Shown here piece after piece: positions 47,466-56,589 of a stretch of 64,000 nt of DNA. This DNA is from Pseudomonas saudiphocaensis. Its GTDB lineage: Bacteria; Pseudomonadota; Gammaproteobacteria; Pseudomonadales; Pseudomonadaceae. The position numbers were made by a program, and so were the translations under genes. The first letter of the stretch is position 1, and the number at the start of each line of letters is the position of its first letter. The stretch lies in the NCBI RefSeq assembly GCF_000756775.1, contig NZ_CCSF01000001.1:1860001-1924000 (forward strand), in the 5' to 3' direction. Below the pieces are notes generated by a model. It searched no databases. It was given only the letters and a program-made list of their open reading frames with translations, and was not told where the DNA came from.

Positions 47466-48128
47466 TTAATTCTTCAGGTAGCCGTGTTCGGCCAGAAAAC
47501 CTTCGCTGATGCCGCCGGCGGTGGGCTCGGCCGCCTTGTCGCCCTGCAGCAGGCGTTCCAGGTAGCGGGCCAGCAGATCCACCTCGAGATTCACCTGCCG
47601 CCCAGGCCGGTAGTCGGCCATGATGGTTTCACTCAGGGTGTGCGGCACTATGGTCAGTTCGAATTCGGCCCCATTGACGGCGTTTACCGTCAGGCTGGTG
47701 CCATCGACGGTGATCGAGCCCTTGAAGGCGATGTACTTGGCCAGCTCGCGCGGGGCGCGAATGCGAAACTGCACCGCGCGGGCATTCTCCTCACGAGAGA
47801 CGATCTCGCCGACACCGTCCACATGCCCGCTGACCAGATGCCCGCCGAGGCGGCTGGTGGGGGTCAGGGCCTTTTCCAGGTTGACCTTGCTGCCGGCCTT
47901 GAGATCGATAAAGGCGGTACGCGCCAGGGTTTCGCGGCTGACATCGGCCCAGAAGCCGTTACCCGGCAACTCCACCGCGGTCAGGCAGACCCCGTTGACG
48001 GCAATGCTGTCGCCCAGTTTGACGTCGCCCAGGTCGAGCTTGCCGGTCTCGACCAACACCCGAACGTCGCCACCTTTGGGCGTGATCGCGCGAATGGTGC
48101 CGATGGCTTCGATTATTCCAGTGAACAT
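47466..48128 (-). CDS. ribE: Riboflavin synthase, alpha subunit
   Basis: A 220-residue enzyme made of two homologous beta-barrel halves, each with an MFTGIIE / SGHVDGVGEI-type start and a GSITVDGTSLTV or GDSIAVNGVCLT motif. It dismutates two lumazines to riboflavin. The ATG at 48128 gives the invariant MFTGIIE; the open frame to 48275 is riboswitch sequence. It is the first gene behind the FMN riboswitch. Confidence 0.97.
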   Translation of the reverse strand: MFTGIIEAIGTIRAITPKGGDVRVLVETGKLDLGDVKLGDSIAVNGVCLTAVELPGNGFWADVSRETLARTAFIDLKAGSKVNLEKALTPTSRLGGHLVSGHVDGVGEIVSREENARAVQFRIRAPRELAKYIAFKGSITVDGTSLTVNAVNGAEFELTIVPHTLSETIMADYRPGRQVNLEVDLLARYLERLLQGDKAAEPTAGGISEGFLAEHGYLKN

Positions 48129-48213
48129 GACGAACTCCTGTTTTGAAAAAACAGGGCGTTGCAGATCGAAAGGGACGCAGCGCACACCAGAACGGCGCAC
48201 GCGGAATATCCCG

Positions 48214-48352
48214 CTCTCTCTCATCCGGACTATACCGTCGGCCCCGGGATCACACCGGGTCTGCTGACCTTGCAAGCATAACTGGCAAGCGCTCGCGGGC
48301 TAGGCCAAGGCCATTACCGCCGGTGGGGAATCGCACCCCGCCCTGAGAACGT
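48214..48352 (-). promoter_or_regulatory. FMN riboswitch (RFN element) of the ribE operon
   Basis: On the minus strand the conserved RFN blocks appear in order: GTTCTCAGGGCGGGGTG, CCCCACCGGCGGTAATGG, the GCCCGCGAGCG arm, GGTCAGCAGACCCGGTGTG, CCGGGGCCGACGGTATAGTC and CCGGATGAGAGAG. The element ends about 85 bases before ribE. FMN binding would lower expression of ribE-ribBA-ribH-nusB and perhaps thiL-pgpA. The remaining bases to 48637 hold its promoter region and the leader of the next gene. Confidence 0.95.
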
Positions 48353-48637
48353 TGGGCCGGTCACGGCCCGGCGCAGTTTTTACCACAAACGCGCGCGATT
48401 TGCAGCGAGCGCGCCAGCCTGCAGTGGCTATGACGATCAAAGACGCCCTCTATCAGGCACTGCAAGCGGCAAATCAAATTCTTTGCACGGATAGAAACTA
48501 CCGCTTCGCTTGCCGGTCCATTGCCTGCGCAATTGCTGCTTGCTTCAGGGGAGCGGACCTAGCCGTAACCGGCGGCGGCCGCACTCCACAGAGCAGGACA
48601 CAGTCGTCTCTATCAGCCGTCTCAAGAGGGAACTTGT

Positions 48638-49543
48638 ATGTCGGAAGTCACCACTCCGCTGGTCAATGCTGCCGGAGTACTCAGGACCTCAGCACAACCG
48701 ACGACGGAGACCCTGCAAGCTCCTGGGGAGCATGTCGAAGCGGTTCTTGACAGCCTATTGCCGACCAGCGATGCGGATTGGTCCGGGCTGTCAATGGACG
48801 AGACGATCACACGCCTCGCTGCGGAAATCGACCAAAACGGCTTTGCCATTCTGGAAAATTACCTCTCCCCGGAGATGCTGGAACAAGGTCGGACCTTTAT
48901 CAGCCAGCAGACCCAGCAACATAACGGCGAGTACTTTGCGATACATGGCATCGAGGCATTGAGCGGCAGCCTCCCGGCAAGCCTGGCGCTCAGCACGCCA
49001 TTGCGCGAGATGCTCAGCGAACTCTACAAAACGCAGACAGGCCGTGCGCCTTCGGCGGAAGAACAGGTGTTCCCGGTCATTCGCTGCCTGCAGGGCAAGA
49101 GCGGCCTCAAGCAGTCGCACTTCTATCATTTCGACGCCACGGCAGTGACCGCCCTGCTACCGCTGTACATCCCTACCGAAGGGGAACACTGCGGCGATCT
49201 GATCATCTTTCCCAACCTGCGCCCGGTGCGTTTCAACGCCCTGTTCAATGTCATCGAGAAGGCAGTGCTGCACAACAGCTTCAGCCAGAAGATGGTTGCG
49301 CTGGCGGTCAAGCGCGGATGGTTGAAGCCGATCCGGCTCAAACTCGAGCCGGGCAATCTGTACCTGTTCTGGGGCTACCGCAGCCTGCACGCCAATGATG
49401 AGTGCGACCCGGCACTACTGCGGGCTACCGCCCTGTTTCACTTCGGCAACCCCCACCACGACAGCTGGCTGGCACGTCTGATACTCGGCACCAACAAACG
49501 CCGGGCCAAGCTGGATCACAACGGGTTGCGACCGGTCAACTGA
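48638..49543 (+). CDS. Putative Fe(II)/2-oxoglutarate dioxygenase-like protein
   Basis: A 301-residue soluble protein I do not recognise by name. A possible iron site is visible: HFDATA near residue 167 gives the HxD pair, and a histidine in YRSLHANDECD near 248 could be the distal ligand. Arginine in LLRATALFHFG near 260 would sit where 2-oxoglutarate is bound, and the stretch between reads as beta strands (ALLPLYIPTEGEHCGDLIIFP in two parts). The first 50 residues look disordered. It is the only plus-strand gene inside the riboflavin region, inserted between ribD and the ribE riboswitch and followed two bases after its stop by a MITE-like element. Codon use is ordinary. The enzyme call is a hypothesis. 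Confidence 0.5.
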   Translation: MSEVTTPLVNAAGVLRTSAQPTTETLQAPGEHVEAVLDSLLPTSDADWSGLSMDETITRLAAEIDQNGFAILENYLSPEMLEQGRTFISQQTQQHNGEYFAIHGIEALSGSLPASLALSTPLREMLSELYKTQTGRAPSAEEQVFPVIRCLQGKSGLKQSHFYHFDATAVTALLPLYIPTEGEHCGDLIIFPNLRPVRFNALFNVIEKAVLHNSFSQKMVALAVKRGWLKPIRLKLEPGNLYLFWGYRSLHANDECDPALLRATALFHFGNPHHDSWLARLILGTNKRRAKLDHNGLRPVN

Positions 49544-49544
49544 T

Positions 49545-49690
49545 CTAGCAGGCCGTTGAAAAACGTAGGCGAGGCAGGCAAGACAAGGCAAAAAAGGCCG
49601 AAAAAGCGCAGTTTACGAGTTGTAAATGAGCACTTTGAGGCCGTTTTAACGCGGTATTGCCAACGCAGGTAGTTTTTCACAGCCTGCTAG
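49545..49690. mobile_element. MITE-like element, 146 bp with imperfect terminal inverted repeats
   Basis: The ends are CTAGCAGGCCGTTGAAAAAC and, reading in from the right, CTAGCAGGCTGTGAAAAACT, so about 17 of 20 bases pair. CTAG at both ends may be the target duplication or part of the repeat. Inside are GCAAGACAAGGCAAAAAAGG and GCAGTTTACGAGTTGTAAAT, no coding capacity. I recall near-identical copies scattered in Pseudomonas genomes. It sits two bases after the dioxygenase-like gene and 56 bases from the ribD stop. Confidence 0.8.
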
Positions 49691-49746
49691 ACCCTTGTTG
49701 GCTCACGCTCGAGGCCTTGTGCAAGGGCCGCCCCGGCCCGATGTAC

Positions 49747-50853
49747 TCAACCAGCCGGACGCGCCAGAATCCGCCAGTCATCGCCGAAGGCGCGAATGTC
49801 CTCGATCTTCAGTTCGCGCGCCTCGCTCATGCGATCCAGCGGCAGGTCGAGCAGCGGCCTTGCCGAGGAGCCAAGGAACTTGGCCGCGACGAAAATCTGA
49901 TATTCATCGACCAGCCCCAGCGCCGCAAAGGCACCAACCAGACGCGGTCCGGCTTCGAGCAGCACTTCGTTGGCGCCGCGCTCGGCCAGTGTGCGTAGCA
50001 ATGCAGGCAGATCGACGCGCCCCTCGGCAGTGGCCAGCGTCAGCAGCTCATGCCCCGCCGCCCGATAGGACTCGGCAGCCTCCGATGTAGAAGCCACCAG
50101 CGCCGGGCCGGCCTGGAAGAAAGGCGCATCCAGCGGAACCCGCTGACGGCCATCCACCAGCACCCGCAGCGGCGGACGCTTAACAGCCAGTTCGGCCTGC
50201 TCAGGATCGAGGCCCAACTCAGCAGCCCGCACGGTCAGCCGCGCGCCATCCATCAGCACCGTATCGGCGCCACTCAGCACCAGGCTGGAGCGCGCCCGCA
50301 AACGCTGCACTTCGCTGCGCGCCGCTGGCCCGGTGATCCACTGGCTTTCGCCGCTGGCCATGGCGGTTCGGCCATCCAGGCTCATCGCCAGCTTCGCGCG
50401 CACATAAGGCAGCCCGGTTTCCATGCGTTTGACGAAGCCTATGTTCAGCTCTCGCGCTTCGCTTTCCAGCACTCCGCTGGCCACTTCGATACCGACGCTG
50501 CGCAGGCGCTCCAACCCACGGCCTGCCACCAATGGATTGGGGTCGCGCATGGCCGCCACCACCCGTGCTACCCCCGCCGTAACCAGGGCTTCGGCGCAAG
50601 GCGGCGTGCGGCCGTAATGGCTGCATGGCTCCAGGGTCACGTAGGCAGTGGCGCCGCGTGCGCGGTCTCCAGCCTGGCGCAGTGCGTGGACTTCTGCATG
50701 GGGCTCGCCAGCGCGCTGATGCCAACCCTCGCCGAGTAATTGGCCGTCACGCACGATGACGCAGCCGACCCGCGGATTGGGATGGGTGGAATACAGCCCC
50801 TGGCGCGCCAGTCGCAGCGCGTGGGCCATCCAGGCGTGATCGGCGGCGCTCAT
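49747..50853 (-). CDS. ribD: Riboflavin biosynthesis deaminase/reductase
   Basis: A 368-residue bifunctional enzyme. The N-terminal deaminase (to about residue 145) has the zinc motifs HAEVHAL near 50 and [11 protein letters not shown] near 75. The C-terminal reductase has [11 protein letters not shown] near 161 and GGP-type nucleotide motifs ([12 protein letters not shown]). It carries out steps two and three of riboflavin synthesis. The start overlaps nrdR by four bases. In this genome the ribE riboswitch does not lie upstream of ribD, so nrdR-ribD is a separate unit. Confidence 0.95.
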   Translation of the reverse strand: MSAADHAWMAHALRLARQGLYSTHPNPRVGCVIVRDGQLLGEGWHQRAGEPHAEVHALRQAGDRARGATAYVTLEPCSHYGRTPPCAEALVTAGVARVVAAMRDPNPLVAGRGLERLRSVGIEVASGVLESEARELNIGFVKRMETGLPYVRAKLAMSLDGRTAMASGESQWITGPAARSEVQRLRARSSLVLSGADTVLMDGARLTVRAAELGLDPEQAELAVKRPPLRVLVDGRQRVPLDAPFFQAGPALVASTSEAAESYRAAGHELLTLATAEGRVDLPALLRTLAERGANEVLLEAGPRLVGAFAALGLVDEYQIFVAAKFLGSSARPLLDLPLDRMSEARELKIEDIRAFGDDWRILARPAG

Positions 50854-51317
50854 TCGTGCTTCGCGGGTTCGCGGGACAGCCGCTCGATTTCCTCGCGGAA
50901 CTCGTTCAGATCCTGAAAGCGGCGGTAAACCGAGGCAAAGCGGATATAGGCGATCTCGTCGAGTTTCTGCAGCTCGCCCATCACCAGTTCGCCCACGACA
51001 AGGGATTTAACCTCGCGCTCGCCAGTGGCACGCAGGCGGTGCTTGATATGGGCGATGGCCGCTTCCAGACGCTCGACACTGACCGGGCGCTTTTCCAGCG
51101 CCCGCTGCATGCCGGCACGCAGCTTGTCCTCGTCGAAAGGTTGGCGGCTGCCGTCCTGCTTGATCAGCCTCGGCATCACCAGTTCGGCGGTTTCGAAAGT
51201 GGTGAAACGCTCGCCACAGGCCAGACATTCGCGGCGACGACGGACCTGGTCGCCCTCGGCAGCCAGGCGCGAATCGATGACTTTGGTGTCATGTGCAACG
51301 CAGAAGGGACAATGCAT
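50850..51317 (-). CDS. nrdR: Transcriptional repressor NrdR
   Basis: A 155-residue protein with an N-terminal zinc ribbon (CPFC at residues 3-6 and [12 protein letters not shown] near 31) followed by an ATP-cone domain ([24 protein letters not shown]). It senses ATP/dATP and represses ribonucleotide reductase genes. Its usual Pseudomonas position is just before ribD, as here. Confidence 0.97.
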   Translation of the reverse strand: MHCPFCVAHDTKVIDSRLAAEGDQVRRRRECLACGERFTTFETAELVMPRLIKQDGSRQPFDEDKLRAGMQRALEKRPVSVERLEAAIAHIKHRLRATGEREVKSLVVGELVMGELQKLDEIAYIRFASVYRRFQDLNEFREEIERLSREPAKHE

Positions 51318-51431
51318 GAGTTGGGCTGGTCAGACGTATGAAGAGGGCCATGGTAGCGCATCCGACCGGCAAGACAAGCTGGCGGGTTTGCTGCTATACA
51401 GGCGCCCGGTCATGACCTTGAGGAGCCGTTT

Positions 51432-51860
51432 GTGCCGTCACGTTCCGTTATTTCCCTCGCGCTGATCGCGCTGTTGGCTGGCTGTGCGAGCCAGCCCTCC
51501 GAAGCACCAAAAGCCACGCCCATCGAACAGAGCAAGGCGCCGCAAGCCAAGGTGCTCAATCAGTTGAGCGGCTCACTGATCGGTGCGCCCGCAGGCAGCG
51601 AAGTGGAACTGGCGCTGCTGGAAGTCGACCGCCGCAACAAGCCCGACAAGCTCCTCAGCAACGTCAAACTGAGCGGTCGCGGCAACGAGCTGCCGTTTAT
51701 CCTGCAGTTCAACCCCGAAGCTTTTTCCGCCACGCAGCGGGTCGAACTGCGCGGTCGCGTCACCCAGTCGGGGCAGCTGATCATGCGCCTGCTTCCGATA
51801 CAGATTCATCAGGCCTCCGACCAGGCACTTGGCCCGCTGCGACTGGTGCCTGTGCCGTGA
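51432..51860 (+). CDS. YbaY-family lipoprotein
   Basis: A 142-residue lipoprotein: signal peptide with lipobox LLAGC (cysteine at residue 18), a proline/alanine linker, then a YbaY-like domain (about 42-140) with [22 protein letters not shown]. Such proteins are outer-membrane-bound and of unknown role, related in fold to type III secretion pilotins. The start is a GTG at 51432 with GAGGAG seven bases before it. Its end overlaps the next gene by four bases (GTGA). Confidence 0.85.
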   Translation: MPSRSVISLALIALLAGCASQPSEAPKATPIEQSKAPQAKVLNQLSGSLIGAPAGSEVELALLEVDRRNKPDKLLSNVKLSGRGNELPFILQFNPEAFSATQRVELRGRVTQSGQLIMRLLPIQIHQASDQALGPLRLVPVP

Positions 51861-52513
51861 CACCGCCGGCCACTCTGCAGGCCGCACTTGGCCAATTGCT
51901 GGGCGATGCTCGTCTTAGCGTCAGCCCCCTGCCCGATACCGACCTGCGCCTCTGGTTGATCGATGCGGACAACATGGATCGAGCCTTCAGCCCGGATGAA
52001 ACCCGCCGGATTCTGGAAGAGCCGCCCTACTGGTGCTTCTGCTGGGCCAGCGGACTGGTACTGGCGCGCTGGCTGGCTGAAAATCCCCAATGGGTCCGCG
52101 GCAAGCGGGTGCTGGATTTCGGTGCTGGTTCCGGGGTGGCGGCCATCGCTGCGGCCAAGGCTGGCGCCCTGGAAGTGGTGGCCTGCGACCTTGATCCGCT
52201 GGCGCTGCAAGCCAGTCGTGCCAACGCGGCACTCAATGACGTAACACTGGAATACTCCGAAGACTTCTTCGCCGAAGCCGACCGCTTCGATCTGATCATC
52301 GTCGCCGATGTGCTCTACGACCGCGCCAACCTACCGCTGCTGGACCAGTTTCTCAGCCGAGGGCGCGAAGTGCTGGTGGCAGACTCGCGAGTGCGCGACT
52401 TCCAGCATCCGCTTTACCAGCGCCTCGGCATATTCGACGCCTGCACCTGGCCGGATCTGGCCGAGCCTGCAGAATTCCGCCGGGTCAGCCTGTACCACGC
52501 GCGCCGGGCTTGA
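51857..52513 (+). CDS. Class I SAM-dependent methyltransferase (nicotinamide N-methylase / ETFB-KMT type)
   Basis: A 218-residue methyltransferase with motif [21 protein letters not shown] near residue 84, the acidic ACDLDPLAL near 110 and the post-motif [13 protein letters not shown] near 138. The DVLYD segment and the WCFCWASG before motif I are typical of the METTL20 group, which methylates lysines of the electron transfer flavoprotein beta subunit. The target here is not proven. Starts with GTG 51857, coupled to the lipoprotein gene. Confidence 0.82.
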   Translation: MTPPATLQAALGQLLGDARLSVSPLPDTDLRLWLIDADNMDRAFSPDETRRILEEPPYWCFCWASGLVLARWLAENPQWVRGKRVLDFGAGSGVAAIAAAKAGALEVVACDLDPLALQASRANAALNDVTLEYSEDFFAEADRFDLIIVADVLYDRANLPLLDQFLSRGREVLVADSRVRDFQHPLYQRLGIFDACTWPDLAEPAEFRRVSLYHARRA

Positions 52514-52737
52514 AAGCCTTGAGCCACGTAATGGCTAAACTTCCTGTAGCAAAGTCCTAAGCTTCGCGCCGAGGGCTGCGCTCCCACAATCCCAGACTGC
52601 GCCCAACGCTTTCAGTGGGAGGCACGACCCCGCGCCGAATGCAGGCCGCAGCCTGCTCAGCAAGGACAAAATATCCGCGACGCGGACGCGCCCAGGAAAG
52701 AAGAGCAGCAACCGCACCGCCTCAAAGGTGACTCAAC

Positions 52738-53271
52738 GTGACGAATGAAGACACCCTGCGCCTGTTCTTCGCCCTACCCTGTCCACCCGAGCAGGCCGCC
52801 GCCATCTGTGAATGGCGTGACAAGCAGGGACTGGGAGGTCGGCCCGTTCCGGCCGCCAATCTGCATATGACCCTGGCGTTTCTGGGCGCCCAGCCCGAGT
52901 CAGACCTGGAAGCGATCCGGCAACTGGCCGCCGACATCGACTCTCCGGACTTCGAGCTGGTACTGAACCGGCTGATCACGCTGAGCAAGGGCTTCGTCTG
53001 CCTGGCACCTACCGAGGCACCGCCGGCACTGCTGCACCTGGCGGCCAGCCTTGCCGAGCGCCTGGTCGCGCTGGGCCTGGCGCTCGACAGTCGCCCCTAC
53101 CTGCCGCACATGACCTTGACACGACAGGCCGCCAGGATGATCCAGGGCGCCGCCGCCAGTTTCAGCTGGAAGGCCGAGCGGTTCGTGCTCTACCAATCGC
53201 AGAACACCCCGGACGGCGTGCGTTACCGGGAACTGGGCAGTTGGCCGCTGCGGGCGTCCGAGACGACCTGA
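52738..53271 (+). CDS. thpR: RNA 2',3'-cyclic phosphodiesterase
   Basis: A 177-residue 2H-phosphoesterase with both HxT motifs, NLHMTLAFLG near residue 42 and LPHMTLTRQA near 123. ThpR (LigT) opens 2',3'-cyclic phosphates at RNA ends. The start is a GTG at 52738. The 224-base gap before it holds degenerate REP-like hairpins (about 52568-52640). Confidence 0.92.
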   Translation: MTNEDTLRLFFALPCPPEQAAAICEWRDKQGLGGRPVPAANLHMTLAFLGAQPESDLEAIRQLAADIDSPDFELVLNRLITLSKGFVCLAPTEAPPALLHLAASLAERLVALGLALDSRPYLPHMTLTRQAARMIQGAAASFSWKAERFVLYQSQNTPDGVRYRELGSWPLRASETT

Positions 53272-53283
53272 GCGGGTCTGGAA

Positions 53284-53523
53284 TCAGGCCGGTACTTCGA
53301 TCAGGAAACGAAACAACGGACCGTGCTGCTCAACCGCCAGGCAGTTGTAGCCCTTGAGCTTGGCGTCCTCGGGGATGCCCTGCACCGACTGCGAGCAATC
53401 GGTCACCACTTCCAGCACCTGCCCCGGCTGCATGGTATCCAAGGTCTCCAACGTGGCGATGGCGTTGTACGGGCAATGTTCGCCGCGCAGATCAAGCGAG
53501 AGATTCGGTTTGGGCTGGCTCAA
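53284..53523 (-). CDS. TusA-family sulfur carrier (TsuB/YeeD-like)
   Basis: A 79-residue protein with the TusA signature LRGEHCPYNAIATLETLDTM, cysteine 17 being the sulfur-carrying residue. Paired with a YeeE/YedE transporter it receives sulfur from imported thiosulfate. The start is decided by the ribosome site: AGAGGAG stands eight bases before a TTG at 53523, which gives the usual 79-residue length, while ATG 53559 lies deep in the transporter gene without such a site. The TTG still overlaps the transporter end by 32 bases. Confidence 0.82.
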   Translation of the reverse strand: MSQPKPNLSLDLRGEHCPYNAIATLETLDTMQPGQVLEVVTDCSQSVQGIPEDAKLKGYNCLAVEQHGPLFRFLIEVPA

Positions 53524-54718
53524 GTGCAGCACTCCTCTTGGGTTGGAAACGACGGGCATTCAAGTGAACCAACAGCATGGCCAGGGCCAGGCCGGCAAAG
53601 CTGAACAGCAGGCCGGTGCCCGGCCCCATCTGTTCCAGCAGGTCGATCTTCGGGTAGGGCAGTGCCAGTGAGGTACCCAGCTCATCCCAGTACACAGCCA
53701 CCAGCGTGCCGCCGATGACGTTGCCGATGCCAACCACCCAGAAATGCACCTGGCCTTCCATCGCACGGTACATCCAGCCGGTTTCGCAGCCGCCGGCCAG
53801 GACGATGCCGATGCCGAACAGCAGGCCGCCGATCACGGCGTTCGGGCCCATCCAGAAAATCTTTGCGCTGGCGCCCAGCATGATCGCGCCGAAGGTGCCG
53901 ACGCAGGCCACGGCCATGCCCAGCAGGATGCCGTAGGCGATCTGCGTGCGGCCGGTGGTCCAGAGATCCCGCGCGGCGCTAGTGAAGCAGATCTGCGCTC
54001 GTTCGATAAGGCCGCCGAAGACCACGCCGAACAGCACCGCCATGCCCAGGGCAATCGACACTTCGAAGCGCCAGGCCGCGAATGCAACTGCGACGGCCGC
54101 CACCGCCACACCCAGGCGCACCTGCATCCGGTTACGCTGTTCCCGCGCCTGCGGATCGGCGAACAGCGAACTGGCCTGGCTGCCCACCTTCAGAGGCACG
54201 CGCAGGAAAGGCAGCAGGCAGATCTTCACCCCGACCCAGGCACCGCCGACAGTGGCCAGCATGAAGGCCCAGGCGTGCAGCGAAAACATCGGAATGCCGG
54301 TAAAGAACGCCGCCAGGTTGCAACCCATGGCCAGGCGCGCACCGAAGCCGGCGATGATGCCGCCAATCAGCCCCTGCACCAGCCGGCGCTTGCTGGTCGG
54401 CCAGCGCAGGCTGACGTTGTTGGCCCACAGCGCGGTGCAGAGCGCGCCGAGCAGCATGCCGATGATCATCACCCCGTCGATGCGATCCAGCGGCGTACCT
54501 TGCAGGCCGATCAGCTTGAAATAGCTCCACTCCTGCGGCTGGAACCCGAACCAGGCCAGCACGTGCCCACCCCATCGGGTGAACTCGCCGGTCACGGCCC
54601 AGAAGGTGCCGGTAATCGCGAAGTAGTAGGCGGAAGCGACGCCCAGCGCGACGAGCGCAGGAATGGGTGACCAGAAACGCACCAGATAGCGCGCCCGGAA
54701 CTCGGACAGAATGGACAT
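53492..54718 (-). CDS. YeeE/YedE-family thiosulfate/sulfur transporter (TsuA-like)
   Basis: A 408-residue inner-membrane protein with about 12 hydrophobic helices in two halves. Three cysteine motifs known to be essential in TsuA are present: ARLAMGCNLAAFF near residue 130, RAQICFTSAARDLW near 246 and LAGGCETGWMYRAMEG near 320. It takes up thiosulfate and hands the sulfur to the TusA-like protein encoded next. ATG 54718 gives MSILSEF; the longer frame to 54856 has no family similarity. A related YedE group serves selenium metabolism, so the substrate is likely but not certain. Confidence 0.88.
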   Translation of the reverse strand: MSILSEFRARYLVRFWSPIPALVALGVASAYYFAITGTFWAVTGEFTRWGGHVLAWFGFQPQEWSYFKLIGLQGTPLDRIDGVMIIGMLLGALCTALWANNVSLRWPTSKRRLVQGLIGGIIAGFGARLAMGCNLAAFFTGIPMFSLHAWAFMLATVGGAWVGVKICLLPFLRVPLKVGSQASSLFADPQAREQRNRMQVRLGVAVAAVAVAFAAWRFEVSIALGMAVLFGVVFGGLIERAQICFTSAARDLWTTGRTQIAYGILLGMAVACVGTFGAIMLGASAKIFWMGPNAVIGGLLFGIGIVLAGGCETGWMYRAMEGQVHFWVVGIGNVIGGTLVAVYWDELGTSLALPYPKIDLLEQMGPGTGLLFSFAGLALAMLLVHLNARRFQPKRSAALEPAQTESLA

Positions 54719-54897
54719 TGATGACCCCTTTTGCGCGACTGCAAACGCCGCACCGAAAAAAGTGGCGCGCATTCTAGTCCTCTGGCGAGCGACTTGGGTG
54801 AACAATCCGTCGGCATGCGGCTGGGCACGCTTGCTTCCGGTAATCGCCGCCCCCACATAACATGCACCTTCTTTACAGCGCCCATTTGAGAACCCTG

Positions 54898-55767
54898 ATG
54901 AGCCAGACTCCCTTCATCTTCGACGTCACCAGTGCCAACTTCGAACAGCTGGTGCTGGAAAACTCCTTTCACAAGCCGGTACTGGTGGACTTCTGGGCCG
55001 AATGGTGTGCGCCGTGCAAGGCGCTGATGCCCTTGCTGGCGAAGATCACCGAGGAGTACCAGGGCGAATTGCTGCTGGCCAAGGTCAACTGTGATATCGA
55101 GCAGGAAGTGGTGGCCCGCTTCGGCGTGCGCAGCCTGCCCACCGTGGTGCTGTTCAAGGATGGCCAACCGGTGGACGGCTTCGCCGGCGCACAGCCGGAA
55201 TCGGCCATCCGCGCGATGCTCGAACCCCATGTCCAGGCCCCGGCAACTCCCGAGGCAGACCAGCTTGAAGCCGCCCAGGCGCTGTTTGCCGAAGGCCGTA
55301 TAAGCGAGGCGGAAAACCTGCTCAAGCAGTTGCTGACCGAAGACAACGAGAACGCCGCAGCATTGATCCTTTATGCCCGCTGCCTGGCCGAGCGGGGCGA
55401 ACTGGGCGAAGCCGAGACCGTCCTCAATGCCGCCAAGGGTGACGAGCACAAGCAGGCCATTGCCGCTGCCCGAGCGCAACTGACCTTCCTGCGCCAGGCC
55501 AGCGACCTGCCGGAAGTCGCCGACCTCAAAAGCCGCCTGGCCCAGAACACTGAAGATGACGAAGCGGCCTACCAGCTGGCCATCCAGCAGCTAGCGCGCC
55601 AGCAATATGAAACCGCTCTGGACGCCCTGCTCAAGCTCTTCGTGCGTAACCGCAACTACGCCGACGGCCTGCCCCACAAGACGCTGCTGCAGGTGTTCGA
55701 CCTGCTGGGCAACGACCACCCGCTGGTCACCACCTACCGTCGCAAGCTGTACCAGGCGATTTACTGA
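54898..55767 (+). CDS. cnoX: CnoX/YbbN thioredoxin-like co-chaperone
   Basis: A 289-residue protein with an N-terminal thioredoxin domain (about 1-105) and C-terminal TPR-like helices (about 115-285). The redox motif reads WCAPC near residue 38, as in alpha-proteobacterial and Pseudomonas forms with oxidoreductase activity; E. coli CnoX has SQHC. It protects proteins from oxidation and passes them to GroEL. ATG 54898 gives the family start MSQTPFIFDVT. It is divergent from the thiosulfate transporter. Confidence 0.88.
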   Translation: MSQTPFIFDVTSANFEQLVLENSFHKPVLVDFWAEWCAPCKALMPLLAKITEEYQGELLLAKVNCDIEQEVVARFGVRSLPTVVLFKDGQPVDGFAGAQPESAIRAMLEPHVQAPATPEADQLEAAQALFAEGRISEAENLLKQLLTEDNENAAALILYARCLAERGELGEAETVLNAAKGDEHKQAIAAARAQLTFLRQASDLPEVADLKSRLAQNTEDDEAAYQLAIQQLARQQYETALDALLKLFVRNRNYADGLPHKTLLQVFDLLGNDHPLVTTYRRKLYQAIY

Positions 55768-55830
55768 GAGAGCAAAAGCCAATCGTGCCCATGATCCTGG
55801 GTGGGCACATCGGGCCACCTACAGGCTGCG

Positions 55831-56577
55831 GTAGGAGTGGGCCATGCCCACGAACCGGGCTTGCACTTCGCCAGGGTTGCCTTCACGGGCATGGCCCGTT
55901 CCCACAAAGCAGGCGGCCTGGTGATTGTGCTTAAGCTTGCAAACGAGGTGACTGCGCCCCAACCCGCGCACGCCAAGCGACCTACGAGCCGCTGTAGGAG
56001 TGGGCCATGCCCACGAACCATGGCTTGCACTTCGGCAGGGCTTCCTTCACGGGCATGGCCCGTTCCCACGAAAAGCAGCGCGGCCTGATGATCGTGCTTA
56101 AGCTTGCACGCGAGGTGACTATGCTCTAAGCCGAGCAAGCCAAGCAACCTGCAGGCTGTGGTAGGAGTGGGCCATGCCCACGAACATGGCCTGCGCCTTC
56201 GGCAGGGCTTCCTTCACGGGCATGGCCCGTTCCCACGAAAAGCAGCGCGGCCTGGTGATTGTGCTTAAGCTTGCAAGCGAGGTGACTGTGCTCTAAGCCA
56301 AGCAAGCCAAGCAACCTGCAGGCTGTGGTAGGAGTGGGCCATGCCCACGAACCGGGCTTTCACTTCGCCAGGGTTGCCTTCACGGGCATGGCCCGTTCCC
56401 ACGAAAAGCAGCGGGGCCTGATGATTTGTGCTCAAGCTTGCAGGCGAGGTGACCGCGCCCCAACCCGGGCACGCCCAGCGACCTACGAGCCGCTGTAGGA
56501 GTGGGCCATGCCCACGAACCATGGCTTGGCACTTCGCCAGGGTTGCCTTAACGGGCATGGCCCGTTCCCACGAAAGC
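55831..56577. repeat. Five-copy tandem array of a REP-containing unit of about 165 bp
   Basis: Units begin with GTAGGAGTGGGCCATGCCCA at 55831, 55994, 56161, 56328 and 56495, a period of 163-167 bases. Each contains a second inverted element, CACGGGCATGGCCCGTTCCCAC (the last copy reads AACGGGC), and a linker with AAGCTTGCA-GAGGTGAC and CCAAGCRACCT. Copies 1, 2 and 5 share one linker version, copies 3 and 4 another. The array fills the 822-base gap between cnoX and the HAD gene; no gene is present. Confidence 0.92.
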
Positions 56578-56589
56578 TGACGCCCTGCT

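Noticed and set aside
46692-48146. A 484-codon plus-strand frame across ribBA and ribE
   Set aside because: Antisense shadow of two well-identified riboflavin genes.
55831-56577. CRISPR array
   Set aside because: The repeats are long (about 165 bases), contain inner palindromes of the REP type, have no unique spacers and no cas genes nearby.
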